Positions 45,972 to 55,136 of a stretch of DNA of 64,000 nucleotides are shown here, in pieces. The stretch spans positions 62,001-126,000 of the forward strand of contig CAWAIM010000031.1 in assembly GCA_963781895.1 (NCBI GenBank). The letters are read 5' to 3'. The notes beneath the pieces were generated by a model. It saw only the letters and a program-made list of their open reading frames with translations, made no database searches and had not been told where the DNA came from. The translations under genes and the position numbers were made by a program. Source of the DNA: Roseiarcus sp963781895 (GTDB lineage: Bacteria > Pseudomonadota > Alphaproteobacteria > Rhizobiales > Beijerinckiaceae). Every line of letters starts with the position of its first letter. Position 1 is the stretch's first letter.

Positions 45972-47006
45972 ATGGCAAGCGAGACGCCTCACGCCAACGT
46001 CTCAATCGAATCGGTGCTTGACGTCCAGCAGCACAATTTGTGGCAGCGGGTCGCCAGCGCGCAGTCGTTCTGGGTGACGATCGCGCTCGTCATCATCTGC
46101 ATCGTGATGAGCTTTCTACAGCCGGCCTCGTTCGCGACGCCGGAGAACTTTTACAACATCACGCGCAATTTCTCGTTCATCGGCATCATGGCGCTGGGCA
46201 TGACGGCGGTGATCGCGACCGGCGGCATCGACCTTTCTGTCGGATCGATCATGGGACTTGTCGCGGTCGCGAGCGGGCTTACGCTGGAGGCGGGCTATCC
46301 CTGGTGGGCCGCCGTGGCCGTCGGTCTCTTGTCGGGATTTGTCGTGGGCCTCATCAACGGGCTCATCATCGCCTATCTCGATCTGTCGCCGTTCGTCACC
46401 ACGCTCGGGATGCTCGCGATCGCGCGATCATGCGCGGTGGTGCTGTCGGGCAATCGCATGCTTTACAAGTTCGGCCCGGGCGGCCCGGCGTTCAAGACGC
46501 TCGGGCGGAGGCGAACTCTTTCTCGGCCATTCGTTTTCGCTGTCCTACCCGCTTCTGTTCCTGATCGCGCTCACGGCGATCCTTGCGGTTGTCTACAAGA
46601 TGACGAGCTGGGGCCGCCACGTGCTGGCGATCGGCGGCAACGAGCACGCCGCGCTCCTCACGGGCGTGCCGGTCAATCGGGTGAAGGTGCAGGTCTATGT
46701 CGTCTCTGGCCTCACCGCGGCGGTGGCGGCGATTCTGGCAACGTCGGCTGGTCCGGTTCCGCCATCAACGCGCTCGGCACGAGCTACGAACTGCTCGCGA
46801 TTTCAGCCGCCGTGATCGGCGGCGCCAATCTGATGGGCGGCGAGGCGAGCGCCTACGGCGCCTTCATCGGCGCGGCTCTGATCTTCGTTATCCGCAATTC
46901 GCTTCTGATGGCGGGCGTCGATTCGAACTGGCAGGGCACTTTCGTCGGCCTGTTCCTGATTGCAGCGGTTTACCTCGGGAAGATCCGGGGCGCGAAACGC
47001 GAGTGA
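45972..47006 (+). CDS. Sugar ABC transporter permease, RbsC-like (two frameshifts)
   Basis: Inner-membrane CUT2 permease of about 345 residues. The first frame gives FATPENFYNITRNFSFIGIM, MTAVIATGGIDLSVGSIMGL and ALSGNRML-like sequence. Near 46504 one extra base moves to GGGELFLGHSFSLSYPLLFL and GRHVLAIGGNEHAALLTGVP with the RbsC-type cytoplasmic loop. Near 46745 a base loss (or two-base gain) returns to the first frame with ELLAISAAVIGGANLMGGEA and the last spans. So the gene is broken twice in the given sequence, but each part is well conserved. It lies between the ATPase and binding-protein genes. Confidence 0.83.
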   Translation: MASETPHANVSIESVLDVQQHNLWQRVASAQSFWVTIALVIICIVMSFLQPASFATPENFYNITRNFSFIGIMALGMTAVIATGGIDLSVGSIMGLVAVASGLTLEAGYPWWAAVAVGLLSGFVVGLINGLIIAYLDLSPFVTTLGMLAIARSCAVVLSGNRMLYKFGPGGPAFKTLGRRRTLSRPFVFAVLPASVPDRAHGDPCGCLQDDELGPPRAGDRRQRARRAPHGRAGQSGEGAGLCRLWPHRGGGGDSGNVGWSGSAINALGTSYELLAISAAVIGGANLMGGEASAYGAFIGAALIFVIRNSLLMAGVDSNWQGTFVGLFLIAAVYLGKIRGAKRE

Positions 47007-47068
47007 CCTCATTGTGAGGCCGCGTCTAACTGGCCCCGTGCGGGCAGTGTCCAACTGGGAGGAGTGAA

Positions 47069-48063
47069 ATGTTGAAGCTCATACTGACCGGCGCCGTCGC
47101 GGCGTCGGCGTTGCTCGCCGTTTCGGCGTCGGCGCGCGCCGCCGAGCCCTATACGTTTGCGCTCGTGCCGAAGAACACCAACAATCCGTTCTTCGATCAG
47201 GCGCTCGCCGGATGCAAGAAGGCGGAAGCCGAACTCAAGGGCGCGGTCAAGTGCCTCTATATCGGGCCCGGCGAGCACGGCGGCGGCGACGAAGAAGCGC
47301 AGATCGTGGCCGACCTCATGACCAAAAAGGTCGACGGCATCGCGGTCTCGCCCGCCAATGCGCCGGCCATGGCCAACGCGTTGAAGGACGCGGCCGAAGA
47401 ACCAGATCCCGGTCCTGACCTGGGACTCGGATCTTCTGCCGCAGGACAAGGGACTGCGCGCCGCTTATGTCGGCACGCACAATTATGACATCGGCGTCAA
47501 CATCGCCAAGCTCGTCATGCAGATCAAGCCCAAGGGCGGCACGATCTGCATCCAGTCGGGCGGCGCGGCGGCGGCCAATCACAACGAGCGCATGCAGGGC
47601 ATCCGCGACACGCTGTCGGGGGTGAAGAGCGCCGAGTCGCCCGGCGTTCGCCTGACCGGGCAGAACGGCTGGAAGGAACCGGATGGCTGCCCGCTCTATA
47701 CGGACGACGACTTCGCCCGCGCCAACCAGCAGATGGAGGATATTCTCGCCAAATATCCAAACCTCGACGCGTTTACGCCGACCGGGGGCTTCCCGCAGTT
47801 CCTGCCGGACGCCTACGAGAGGATCGCCAGCAAGTATAAGGACAAGATCGCGTCTGGACAGCTCGCTCTGGTCGTCGCGGATACGCTGCCGATCCAGATC
47901 GACGCGATGAAGAAGGGTCTTTCCGCCGGACAGGTCGGCCAGCGGCCGTTCGAGATGGGATACAAGGCGATGTACTTCCTCAAGGACATGAAGGACGGCA
48001 AGGCGCCGCCCGGCCGACCCGACTTACACCGGTCTCGACGTGTGCACGCCAAAGAACTGCTGA
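47069..48063 (+). CDS. Sugar ABC transporter substrate-binding protein (two frameshifts)
   Basis: Periplasmic type-I binding protein of about 330 residues. A signal peptide (LILTGAVAASALLAVSASARA) precedes YTFALVPKNTNNPFFDQALA and KKVDGIAVSPANAPAMANAL. Near 47400 one extra base leads to VLTWDSDLLPQDKGLRAAYV and GGTICIQSGGAAAANHNERM. Near 48015 another leads to ADPTYTGLDVCTPKNC and the true stop at 48061-48063. A ribosome site GGAGGAG precedes ATG 47069. This family accompanies RbsC-like permeases; the sugar is unknown. The last of three genes of the importer operon. Confidence 0.85.
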
Positions 48064-48309
48064 CACCTGCGTCGGCGGCGGAAGCTGATCTCGCAGGCGA
48101 GAGTTTGCGGAACAGACGGGGGCCGGCCTCGCGCCGGCCCTCGTGTGAGACGCAACCCTGGCCGGTCCGGCCGTCGCCTCGTTCCATCCGCCGTCGCTCC
48201 AACGCTCAATCGCCGGCCGCGGCGGAAAAGTGAGGCCGAGCGCCGCGCGCCGCCGCCGCGAAACGCATTCGCGCGTAAGCATTTCGAGATTGAAAAACAC
48301 GGGCTGGCG

Positions 48310-49377
48310 ATGAAAGCGTGGCGCCTGGAGCGGCTCGGAGGCCGCCTCGCGTTGGAGGACGTCCCCACACCCGAGCCGCGCCCGGGAAGCGTTCTGGCGC
48401 GGATCGAGGCGTCCGCGCTGATGTCGTACCTCAAGGCCTACGTCGAGGGACGACTCCTCCACTATAATCCGCCTCTCGGCCCGTTCACGATCGGGACCAA
48501 CGCGATCGGAATCGTCGAAGCGGTCGGGCGCGATGTCTGGCGCATCAAGCCGGGGCAACGCGTCGTGCTGTCGTCGCATTTCGTGGCGCGCGAAAACGTC
48601 GAGGACCCGGCGCAAGTTCTCATCGGCCTGACGTCGGGCGCCGACGCGGGGCCGGTGCTCGCGGATTGGCCCGACGGAACGCTCGCCGAATACGCGCTGA
48701 TGCCGGTCGAGGCGGTCACTCCGATCGAGGGATTCGACACGGTGGACGCGGCCAGGCTCGCGTGCGCCAGCCGCTTCGTCATTCCCTATGGCGGCCTGCT
48801 TCGCGGCCGCCTCGCGGCGGGCGAGACGCTGCTCGTCAACGGGGCGACGGGCGCCTACGGGACCGCCGCCGTCCTCACCGGCGTCGCGATGGGGGCGGCG
48901 CGCGTGATCGCGGCCGGCCGCAACCCGGCGGCGCTGCGATCGGTCGCCGCGGCCGCCGGCGCTCGCGTTTCGACGGTCGCGCTGACCGGCGACGTCGCGA
49001 CTGACGCGGAGGCGATCCGGGCGGCGTCCGGCGGCGGGGCGCACATCGCCTTCGACATGGTCGGGAACGCCGGCGATCCCGGATCGACGCTCGCGGCGCT
49101 CACGAGTTTGAGGCGCGGGGGCCGGCTCGTGGCCATGGGCAGCATGACGGTCGATCTGCCCGTTCCCTACACGATGCTGATGCTGAACAATTGGGAGATC
49201 ATCGGCCAGTTCATGTATCCGGCAGGCGCGTACAGGCGCCTTTTTGATCTGATCCGATGCGGGTTGCTCGACCTGAGCTCAATCAAGCCGCGCGTGTTTG
49301 CGCTATCCGCGCTTCCCGAGGCCATGGAGGCCGCGGCGTCCGCGGGCAATCTCGAATGCGTCGTGGTGCGGCCGTAG
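48310..49377 (+). CDS. Zinc-independent alcohol dehydrogenase/quinone oxidoreductase-like (MDR) protein
   Basis: Medium-chain dehydrogenase/reductase of 355 residues. The GroES-like domain holds IGTNAIGIVEAVGRDVWRIK and the Rossmann motif is NGATGAYGTAAVLTGVAMGA (about 180). The catalytic-zinc cysteine expected near residue 40 is missing (ASALMSYLKAYVEGRLLHYN), so it is probably a quinone- or enone-reductase-like member without zinc. ATG 48310 starts MKAWRLERLGGRLALEDVPT, a typical MDR N-terminus. It follows the sugar-binding protein by about 250 bases and need not be part of that operon. Confidence 0.85.
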   Translation: MKAWRLERLGGRLALEDVPTPEPRPGSVLARIEASALMSYLKAYVEGRLLHYNPPLGPFTIGTNAIGIVEAVGRDVWRIKPGQRVVLSSHFVARENVEDPAQVLIGLTSGADAGPVLADWPDGTLAEYALMPVEAVTPIEGFDTVDAARLACASRFVIPYGGLLRGRLAAGETLLVNGATGAYGTAAVLTGVAMGAARVIAAGRNPAALRSVAAAAGARVSTVALTGDVATDAEAIRAASGGGAHIAFDMVGNAGDPGSTLAALTSLRRGGRLVAMGSMTVDLPVPYTMLMLNNWEIIGQFMYPAGAYRRLFDLIRCGLLDLSSIKPRVFALSALPEAMEAAASAGNLECVVVRP

Positions 49378-49401
49378 TCCCGCGGTCCGGCTCGGCCGTG
49401 G

Positions 49402-50292
49402 TCAGAATGTCTCGGCGATGATCGAGCCGATCTCCTTGTGGATCGCGTCGCGGGCCTCCATCGGCGCCGTCGACTCGGTGTAGTAGACGGCGGCCAGCAG
49501 CGGCGCCCTGTCCGGCGGCCAGAGGATCGCGATCGTGTTCGCCGTCCCATGATCGCCGCTGCCCGTCTTGTCGCCGATCCGCCAGGACGGCGGGAGCCCG
49601 GCGCGCAGTCTCTTGTCGCCGACCTTGTCCTCGATCAGCCAGGTCTCGAGCTGACGGCGGGAGCGATCGGACAGCACGCCGCCGAGAAGCGCCTTCTGCA
49701 TGTCCCGCACCATCGCCCGCGGACTCGTGGTGTCCCGGTCGTCGCCGGGGATGGCGGCGTTCAAGCCGGGTTCGTTGCGGTCGAGCCTCGTGACGGAATC
49801 GCCGAGCTGGCGGGCGAATTGGGTGAAGCCCGAGGGTCCGCCGATGACGTCGAGGATGAGGTTGGCCGCGGTGTTGTCGCTCCAGTCGATGGCCGCCGCG
49901 CAGAGATCGGCGAGCGTCATGCCGCCTTCGGAGACATGGGTCTTGGCGATCGGCGCGTATGCGAGGAGATCGCCCGGCCCGAAGGCGATTTTTCTGTCGA
50001 GCCGCTCGCTTCCGGCGTCGACGAGTCTGAGCGCCGCGGCCGAGGCCAGAAGCTTGAACGTGCTGCACATCGGGAAGCGCTCGTCCGCCCGGCGCTCGAT
50101 CTGCGTCCCGGTCTGCGTATCGAGGACCGCCACGCCGAGCCGGCCGCCTTCGCGTTTCTCGATCGCGGCGAGGCGCTGCTGCGCGAGCCCGACACGGTCC
50201 TGCTGCGAAGGACCAGCCGCCAGCGCGCGCGCGGTCGCGCCGGCCGCCGCGAGAGCGAGGACCAATGAACGTCGGCTGTAGATCGGCATCAT
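49402..50292 (-). CDS. Class A beta-lactamase
   Basis: Periplasmic serine beta-lactamase, 296 residues. All class A motifs are present: the nucleophile FPMCSTFKLL (Ser77 here, Ambler 70, with Cys at 69), WSDNTAANL (Ser138, Ambler SDN 130-132), RNEPGLN with the general base Glu174 (Ambler 166), and GDKTGSGDHG (Lys242, Ambler KTG 234-236). The Cys-238 partner of disulfide carbapenemases is absent (Gly), so it is probably not of that type. The leader YSRRSLVLALAAAGATARAL resembles a Tat signal. I chose ATG 50292; a longer frame reaches 50454. No AmpR/LysR or BlaI regulator adjoins. Confidence 0.93.
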   Translation of the reverse strand: MMPIYSRRSLVLALAAAGATARALAAGPSQQDRVGLAQQRLAAIEKREGGRLGVAVLDTQTGTQIERRADERFPMCSTFKLLASAAALRLVDAGSERLDRKIAFGPGDLLAYAPIAKTHVSEGGMTLADLCAAAIDWSDNTAANLILDVIGGPSGFTQFARQLGDSVTRLDRNEPGLNAAIPGDDRDTTSPRAMVRDMQKALLGGVLSDRSRRQLETWLIEDKVGDKRLRAGLPPSWRIGDKTGSGDHGTANTIAILWPPDRAPLLAAVYYTESTAPMEARDAIHKEIGSIIAETF

Positions 50293-50552
50293 TTCGCTGC
50301 TCGAAATTGAAGGCGCCGTCATCCGACCGATCGGAGAGGCGGGGAGAATGGTCATGATACCACGATCCATTCGATCGAAAGCGCCGGCGCGCGCAAACGC
50401 GCGCGAGTCGCGCGAACGCGGCGCCTGAGATATTGGAAGCGCCGGAACGTTCACGAAACCGCGCCTCCGGGCGAGAGTCCGGGCCTGTCGCGGCGACGAT
50501 CAATGGATCCGGAGCTCTCCTCGCGGATCGCGGCGGGCGCGGCCGGCGAAGC

Positions 50553-51017
50553 CTACCCGTCAGCCCTCCACAGCATCGTGAGCGTCGGCAGTCCCGAAGC
50601 CGCGTTGACGCCGCGCCCGGCGACCGAGAATCCCTCGCGCTCGTAGAAGCGGCGCGCGCGCGCGTTGGCTTCGTTGACATCGAGTTCGACGACGCCCGGC
50701 GAGCGGCGCTTCGCCTCGTCGAGGAGCGCCGAGGCCAGCCCCGAGCCGCGCTCGGCCGGCGCGACGCACAGCTGGTCGAGACGGCCGGTCATTGGATCGA
50801 CGACGACGAAGCCGGCGTGCAGCCCGCTCGCATCGACGCCGACGACAATCGTGTCGCCGTTCGCGCGCAGGGCGCGCAGGCGGCTCTCGATCCAGGGACG
50901 GCGCGCGCTGAAATCGATCGCAAACCCCGTCTCGTTCCAGGCCGCGACCCATAGGCCGATCAGGGCCGGCAGGTCCGCCTCGACGAAGGCGCGCAAAGCC
51001 CGGGCCGGAACGCTCAC
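50553..51017 (-). CDS. GNAT-family N-acetyltransferase
   Basis: 154-residue acetyl-CoA-dependent acetyltransferase. The fold is seen in ALRAFVEADLPALIGLWVAA at the N-terminus, VVDPMTGRLDQLCVAPAERG and the acetyl-CoA loop ERGSGLASALLDEAKRR (the Q/R-x-x-G-x-G/A motif), then ELDVNEANARARRFYEREGF. It starts with a GTG at 51017 whose bases overlap the TGA of the OmpA/MotB-like gene (GTGA), so it is translationally coupled to that envelope operon. Substrate unknown. Confidence 0.85.
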   Translation of the reverse strand: MSVPARALRAFVEADLPALIGLWVAAWNETGFAIDFSARRPWIESRLRALRANGDTIVVGVDASGLHAGFVVVDPMTGRLDQLCVAPAERGSGLASALLDEAKRRSPGVVELDVNEANARARRFYEREGFSVAGRGVNAASGLPTLTMLWRADG

Positions 51018-52042
51018 CGTTCCGTCAGCTTGAGCTCGATTCGCCGGTTGCGGGCGAGCGATTCCTCGTCCGTCCCCTGGTCGATCGGCTGGAATTCGCC
51101 GAAGCCGGCGGCGGCGAGCCGGTCCGGCTCGACGCCCTTGCTGATCAGATATTGCACCACCGAGACCGCGCGCGCGGCCGACAGTTCCCAGTTCGACTTG
51201 AACTGGCCGCCGCCGCTCACCGGGCGGTTGTCCGTATGCCCGTCGACCCGCAGGATCCAGGGAATGTCGGGCGGGATTTCGCGCTCGAGGTCGAGGACGG
51301 CCGAGGCCAGCGAATTGAGCGACTGCTTTCCAGCCGGGCTGATGTCGGCCTTGCCGACGTCGAACAGCACCGAGGATTGGAACACGAAGCGGTCGCCGAC
51401 CACCCGGATGTCGGGCCGCGAGCCCAGAATTTGCCTCAGGCGGCCGAAGAAGTCCGAGCGATAGCGATTGAGTTCCTGGACCTTCTGGGCCAACGCCACG
51501 TTGAGCCGCGCGCCGAGATCGGCGATCTTCGACTGCGCTTCCTTGCCCGCCGTCTCGGAAGCCGCCAGAGCGTCCTCGATCGCCGCCAGTTGCCGGCGAA
51601 GCGCGGCGATCTGTTGGTTGAGCACTTCGACCTGTGCGAGCGCCCGGGCGGAAATCTGCTTCTGCGCGTCGAGCGCGGTCGCGGCCGCGGACGCCTTGCC
51701 GGTCGCGGAGTTGGCGTCGACTTCTCGTTGAGAGGCGGCGTCCGCGAGACGTTTCTGCTCCCGCTGCGCGTCCTCGAGCGTCGCCGTCAGGGTGGCGACC
51801 TTGGTCTCGTCGACGCTTTTTTGCGTGCGCTCCAGCGCCAACAGGTTGGTCAGCTCCTCGATCTGCCGATTGAGCCTGGCGAGCGCCGCATCCTTGCCGG
51901 TGACCTCCCGCGACAGGAAGAATTGCGCCAGCATGAACACCGACAGGAGAAAGATGATGACCAGCAGCATCGTCGACAGGGCGTCGACAAAACCCGGCCA
52001 GTAGTTCACGCCCTCGTACCGCCGCCCGCGCGACAACGCCAT
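51014..52042 (-). CDS. OmpA/MotB-like peptidoglycan-binding protein
   Basis: 342-residue inner-membrane protein with a periplasmic coiled coil and OmpA domain. A membrane span near residues 18-40 (DALSTMLLVIIFLLSVFMLA) contains the Asp seen in MotB/TolR-type proton-channel partners. A long coiled coil (ELTNLLALERTQKSVDETKV region) follows. The OmpA-like C-terminus has VLFDVGKADISPAGKQSLNS, RVDGHTDNRPVSG and AAAGFGEFQPIDQGTDEES. It follows the MotA/TolQ-like gene after 35 bases and overlaps the GNAT gene. This pair is common in Rhizobiales without being flagellar. Confidence 0.88.
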   Translation of the reverse strand: MALSRGRRYEGVNYWPGFVDALSTMLLVIIFLLSVFMLAQFFLSREVTGKDAALARLNRQIEELTNLLALERTQKSVDETKVATLTATLEDAQREQKRLADAASQREVDANSATGKASAAATALDAQKQISARALAQVEVLNQQIAALRRQLAAIEDALAASETAGKEAQSKIADLGARLNVALAQKVQELNRYRSDFFGRLRQILGSRPDIRVVGDRFVFQSSVLFDVGKADISPAGKQSLNSLASAVLDLEREIPPDIPWILRVDGHTDNRPVSGGGQFKSNWELSAARAVSVVQYLISKGVEPDRLAAAGFGEFQPIDQGTDEESLARNRRIELKLTER

Positions 52043-52077
52043 GCCTCAACTCCTCAATCCGCGCGCGGCTGGCCTGG

Positions 52078-53016
52078 TCAGCGCGTTTCCAGCTCCTCGA
52101 GGAGGCGGCGCAGCAGCTTGCCGATGTCCTCCTGCTGCACGGCCTGCGTTTCGACCCAGTCGCGAATCTGCTGCTGTTCGGTGCGCATATGGCCGACCAG
52201 CGCCTGAATGCCTTCGGCGAGGGTGGCGATCGCCGCGGCGTTGCGCTGATGTTCGATCGCCGGCTGAGCGACGACGGGCGCGGCCGGCGCCGCCTCGACA
52301 AGCGGCGTCGTCTGCACGTGGCTGGCCAGAAATTCCTCGAATTCGGAGTAGAAGCGATTTTGCGCCTGACCGGCCTGCAGGTCGAGGAAGCCCAGGACAA
52401 GGGAGCTGGCGAGGCCGAACAACGAGGAGGTGAAGGAAACGCTCATGCCCGCGATCGGCGCCGAAAGGCCGATTTTCAGCGCGTCGAACATCGTTGTCGT
52501 ATCGGCGCCGGTCTTCATGCTGTCGATCACGCCGCTGATCGAATGCACCGTCTCCAGCAGGCCCCAGAACGTGCCGAGCAGGCCCAGGAACACCAGCAGG
52601 CCGACCAGGTAGCGGTTGAGCTCCCGACCTTCGTCGAGCCGGGTGCCGATCGAATTGAGGATGGCGCGGGTGGTCGTGGTCGAGAGGCCGCGCGCGCCCG
52701 CGCCGGCGTTGAGCATCGCCGCCATCGGCGCGAGCAAACGGGGCATGCGGGCATTCCCGGACGTTTGCGCGCCGGTCAAGGAATTGACCCAGCGAATCTC
52801 GCGAAAAAGCCGAATGACCTGGCGGAACGCGAACAGCGAACCGATCGCCAAAATGCCCAGGATCAATCCGTTGAGGCCCGGATTGGCGCTGTAGGCGAGC
52901 GCGATCTGCTTGTAGAGGATAAGGACGACGAAGCCGACGAGCACCAGAAAGGCGGCCATTCCGACGAGGAAAATTCGCGGAGACGTGAGCAGGCGGATAT
53001 CCGAATCTGTCGCCAT
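52078..53016 (-). CDS. MotA/TolQ/ExbB-type proton channel family protein
   Basis: 312-residue inner-membrane protein. Two N-terminal spans (PRIFLVGMAAFLVLVGFVVL and NGLILGILAIGSLFAFRQVI) and a later pair near residues 138-160 (YLVGLLVFLGLLGTFWGLLE) and 185-205 (PIAGMSVSFTSSLFGLASSL) are characteristic of MotA/ExbB family. The C-terminus is Glu/Gln-rich and helical. It probably pairs with the MotB/OmpA-like protein downstream to form a proton-driven envelope motor. It is not next to flagellar genes, and no nuclease or helicase partner of a Zorya system adjoins. Confidence 0.87.
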   Translation of the reverse strand: MATDSDIRLLTSPRIFLVGMAAFLVLVGFVVLILYKQIALAYSANPGLNGLILGILAIGSLFAFRQVIRLFREIRWVNSLTGAQTSGNARMPRLLAPMAAMLNAGAGARGLSTTTTRAILNSIGTRLDEGRELNRYLVGLLVFLGLLGTFWGLLETVHSISGVIDSMKTGADTTTMFDALKIGLSAPIAGMSVSFTSSLFGLASSLVLGFLDLQAGQAQNRFYSEFEEFLASHVQTTPLVEAAPAAPVVAQPAIEHQRNAAAIATLAEGIQALVGHMRTEQQQIRDWVETQAVQQEDIGKLLRRLLEELETR

Positions 53017-53161
53017 GGATCGCCGAATTGAGTCAAAAGAGAACGCGGATGGTCGCGTCGTGTGACTCTAGCAGATTTGTTCACGCGGTGGCGACAACAC
53101 CGACGCCGAACGCCATCGCCTGGGGCTCGGGCGCCCCGCCTTCCGGGCGGGGCCCTCGCTG

Positions 53162-54199
53162 TCACGCCACCTTGAGCTTGGGCTTCAGCCAGCCTCGATT
53201 GGCGAGCGCCTCGGCGATCTGCACCGCGTTGAGCGCCGCGCCCTTGCGCAAATTGTCCGAGACCACCCACAGGTTGAGGCCGTTGTCGATCGTCGGGTCC
53301 TCGCGGATGCGGCTGATATAGGTCGCGTCCTCGCCGGCCGCCTCGTGCGGGGTGATGTAGCCGCCGGCCTCGCGCCGGTCGATGACCAGGCAGCCCGGCG
53401 CCGCGCGCAGAATCTCGCGCGCTTCGTCGGCGCTGATCGGCTTGGCAAACTCGATGTTGACGGCTTCCGAATGGCCGATGAACACCGGCACGCGCACGCA
53501 GGTCGCCGTCAGCTTGATCTTGGGGTCGAGGATCTTCTTGGTCTCGGCGACCATTTTCCATTCTTCCTTGGTCGATCCGTCTTCCATGAAGTCGTCGATA
53601 TGCGGAATGACGTTGAAGGCGATGCGCTTGGAAAACTTCTTCGGCTCGACCGGATCGGAGACGAACACGGCGCGGGTCTGCGAGAACAGCTCGTCCATCG
53701 CGTCCTTTCCGGCGCCCGAGACCGACTGATAGGTCGCCACCACCACGCGCCTGATGGTGGCGCGGTCGTGCAGCGGCTTCAGCGCCACGACCAGCTGGGC
53801 GGTCGAGCAGTTGGGGTTGGCGATGATGTTCTTCTTGGCGAAGCCCTTGGCGGCGGCCGCATTGACCTCCGGCACGATCAGCGGCACGTCGGGGTCCATG
53901 CGCCAGGCGGAGGAATTGTCGATCACGAGGCAGCCCCTGGCCGCGATCCTGGGCGAGTACTCCTTCGACACGGCGCCGCCCGCCGACATCAGGCAGATGT
54001 CGGTATCGGAGAAGTCGTAATGCTCCAGCGCCTTGCACTTGAGCGTGCGGTCGCCGAACGAAACCTCCCGCCCGATCGAGGCCGGCGAGGCCAGCGCCAC
54101 GACTTCGGACACCGGAAAACGGCGCTCGGCGAGGATCGACAGCATCTCGCGGCCGACATTGCCGGTGGCGCCGGCGACCGCGACCTTGAATCCTGGCAT
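53162..54199 (-). CDS. asd: Aspartate-semialdehyde dehydrogenase
   Basis: Reduces beta-aspartyl phosphate to aspartate semialdehyde for lysine, threonine, methionine and peptidoglycan synthesis; 345 residues. The NADP motif VAVAGATGNVGREMLSIL is at the N-terminus, and the catalytic cysteine is Cys131 in IANPNCSTAQLVVALKPL. ATYQSVSGAGKDAMDELFSQ and CVRVPVFIGHSEAVNIEFA complete the family pattern; His269-type catalytic His is in GHSEAV. ATG 54199 begins MPGFKVAVAGATG. It follows no operon partner in the window. Confidence 0.95.
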   Translation of the reverse strand: MPGFKVAVAGATGNVGREMLSILAERRFPVSEVVALASPASIGREVSFGDRTLKCKALEHYDFSDTDICLMSAGGAVSKEYSPRIAARGCLVIDNSSAWRMDPDVPLIVPEVNAAAAKGFAKKNIIANPNCSTAQLVVALKPLHDRATIRRVVVATYQSVSGAGKDAMDELFSQTRAVFVSDPVEPKKFSKRIAFNVIPHIDDFMEDGSTKEEWKMVAETKKILDPKIKLTATCVRVPVFIGHSEAVNIEFAKPISADEAREILRAAPGCLVIDRREAGGYITPHEAAGEDATYISRIREDPTIDNGLNLWVVSDNLRKGAALNAVQIAEALANRGWLKPKLKVA

Positions 54200-55136
54200 G
54201 GGGAGATTCCTTTTGGCTCTTTCAGCCTCCCCGAAACCAGTCCGCCTCGAGCGGACCCTTCAACCCCGGCGCCCCGCCGGGGGAGGAGCCGGAGCGGCGG
54301 GCGTGATCAGCCGTTCGTCCCGCCTTTGAGGGCGGAGCGCGTTGTCGTCGTCGGTTTGGCGAGACGCGGCATGGATGCGGTTCCGGCGTCAGGCGCGATC
54401 ACGCGCCGACGAGCATTTCGAAAACCATGGCGCGAGCGGGTTGTCAATGCGGCTCCCCTCTCCCGCCTCGGGAGAGGGCTGGGGTAGGCGGCGACGCCGT
54501 GAAGCAGACAGGCCGCCCCTCGGAAGCGCGATCGAACTTGGCGCCGGAGGCTCTGGTCCCGTCAGCCAGACGGATCGCCGGGACGCTTCGTTCGGCGCCG
54601 CTCTTCTCGCCTGCGATTGGCTGGCCGCGCCGCCCATTGCGGCGCGATGCGACAGAATCGGAGGCTCGGGATGCGGTCGAACCCGGCGGGCCAGCGTACC
54701 GCTCGGCCATGACAGATTTCCGGACAATTGCTTTCAGAAAACCAGAAACCATGCTATCGTGCTTCCGTTCGTCGGATGAGGGACCGGCCCGCGCGCTGAG
54801 CCGGCGGCGAGGGCAAAGGGGCTTGGCCTCCCTTATGTCGGGATGAATTTCAAGGGGGCGCCCTCGGCGAGCGCGACAGGGCGCCGGCGCCGCCGCCGTT
54901 CAAGGTGCGGAAAATGGCGCCCAACACATTGAAATCGCTCGCGCGCTGAAAAAACGGCGCGGCCGGAAACCTCGGTTGTTCGAGGCTCGAAACGGGTAAA
55001 CCCGGCGGACGGCTCGGCATCGGACGCTGAGCGGGCGAGGCAAGTAAACCACAACCGTCCGTAGGGGGCGGTCGCCGGTGAACTGGCCGGCCTCATGCGG
55101 GCCGTCGCCGGGCCGGCAGCGGGCGCCTTCCCCCGC
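54200..55136. other. Long intergenic region with a repeat-type hairpin
   Basis: About 940 bases between asd and phaC with no convincing gene on either strand. The only clear structure is the C-T-rich hairpin at 54456-54478. A minus-strand frame 54833-55207 overlaps the phaC end and has no family likeness. Confidence 0.5.
54456..54478. repeat. Intergenic palindromic repeat (CCCTCTCCC...GGGAGAGGG)
   Basis: The arms CCCTCTCCC (54456-54464) and GGGAGAGGG (54470-54478) are perfect reverse complements, with one more G-C pair closing a 3-base loop; the sequence then continues CTGGGGTAGG. Hairpins of this form are widespread intergenic repeats in alphaproteobacteria. Confidence 0.6.

Noticed and set aside
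50553..53016. A possible Zorya-type defence locus because of the MotA/MotB-like pair
   Set aside because: No ZorC, ZorD or ZorE-like nuclease or helicase gene adjoins, and the pair resembles a widespread Rhizobiales envelope operon.
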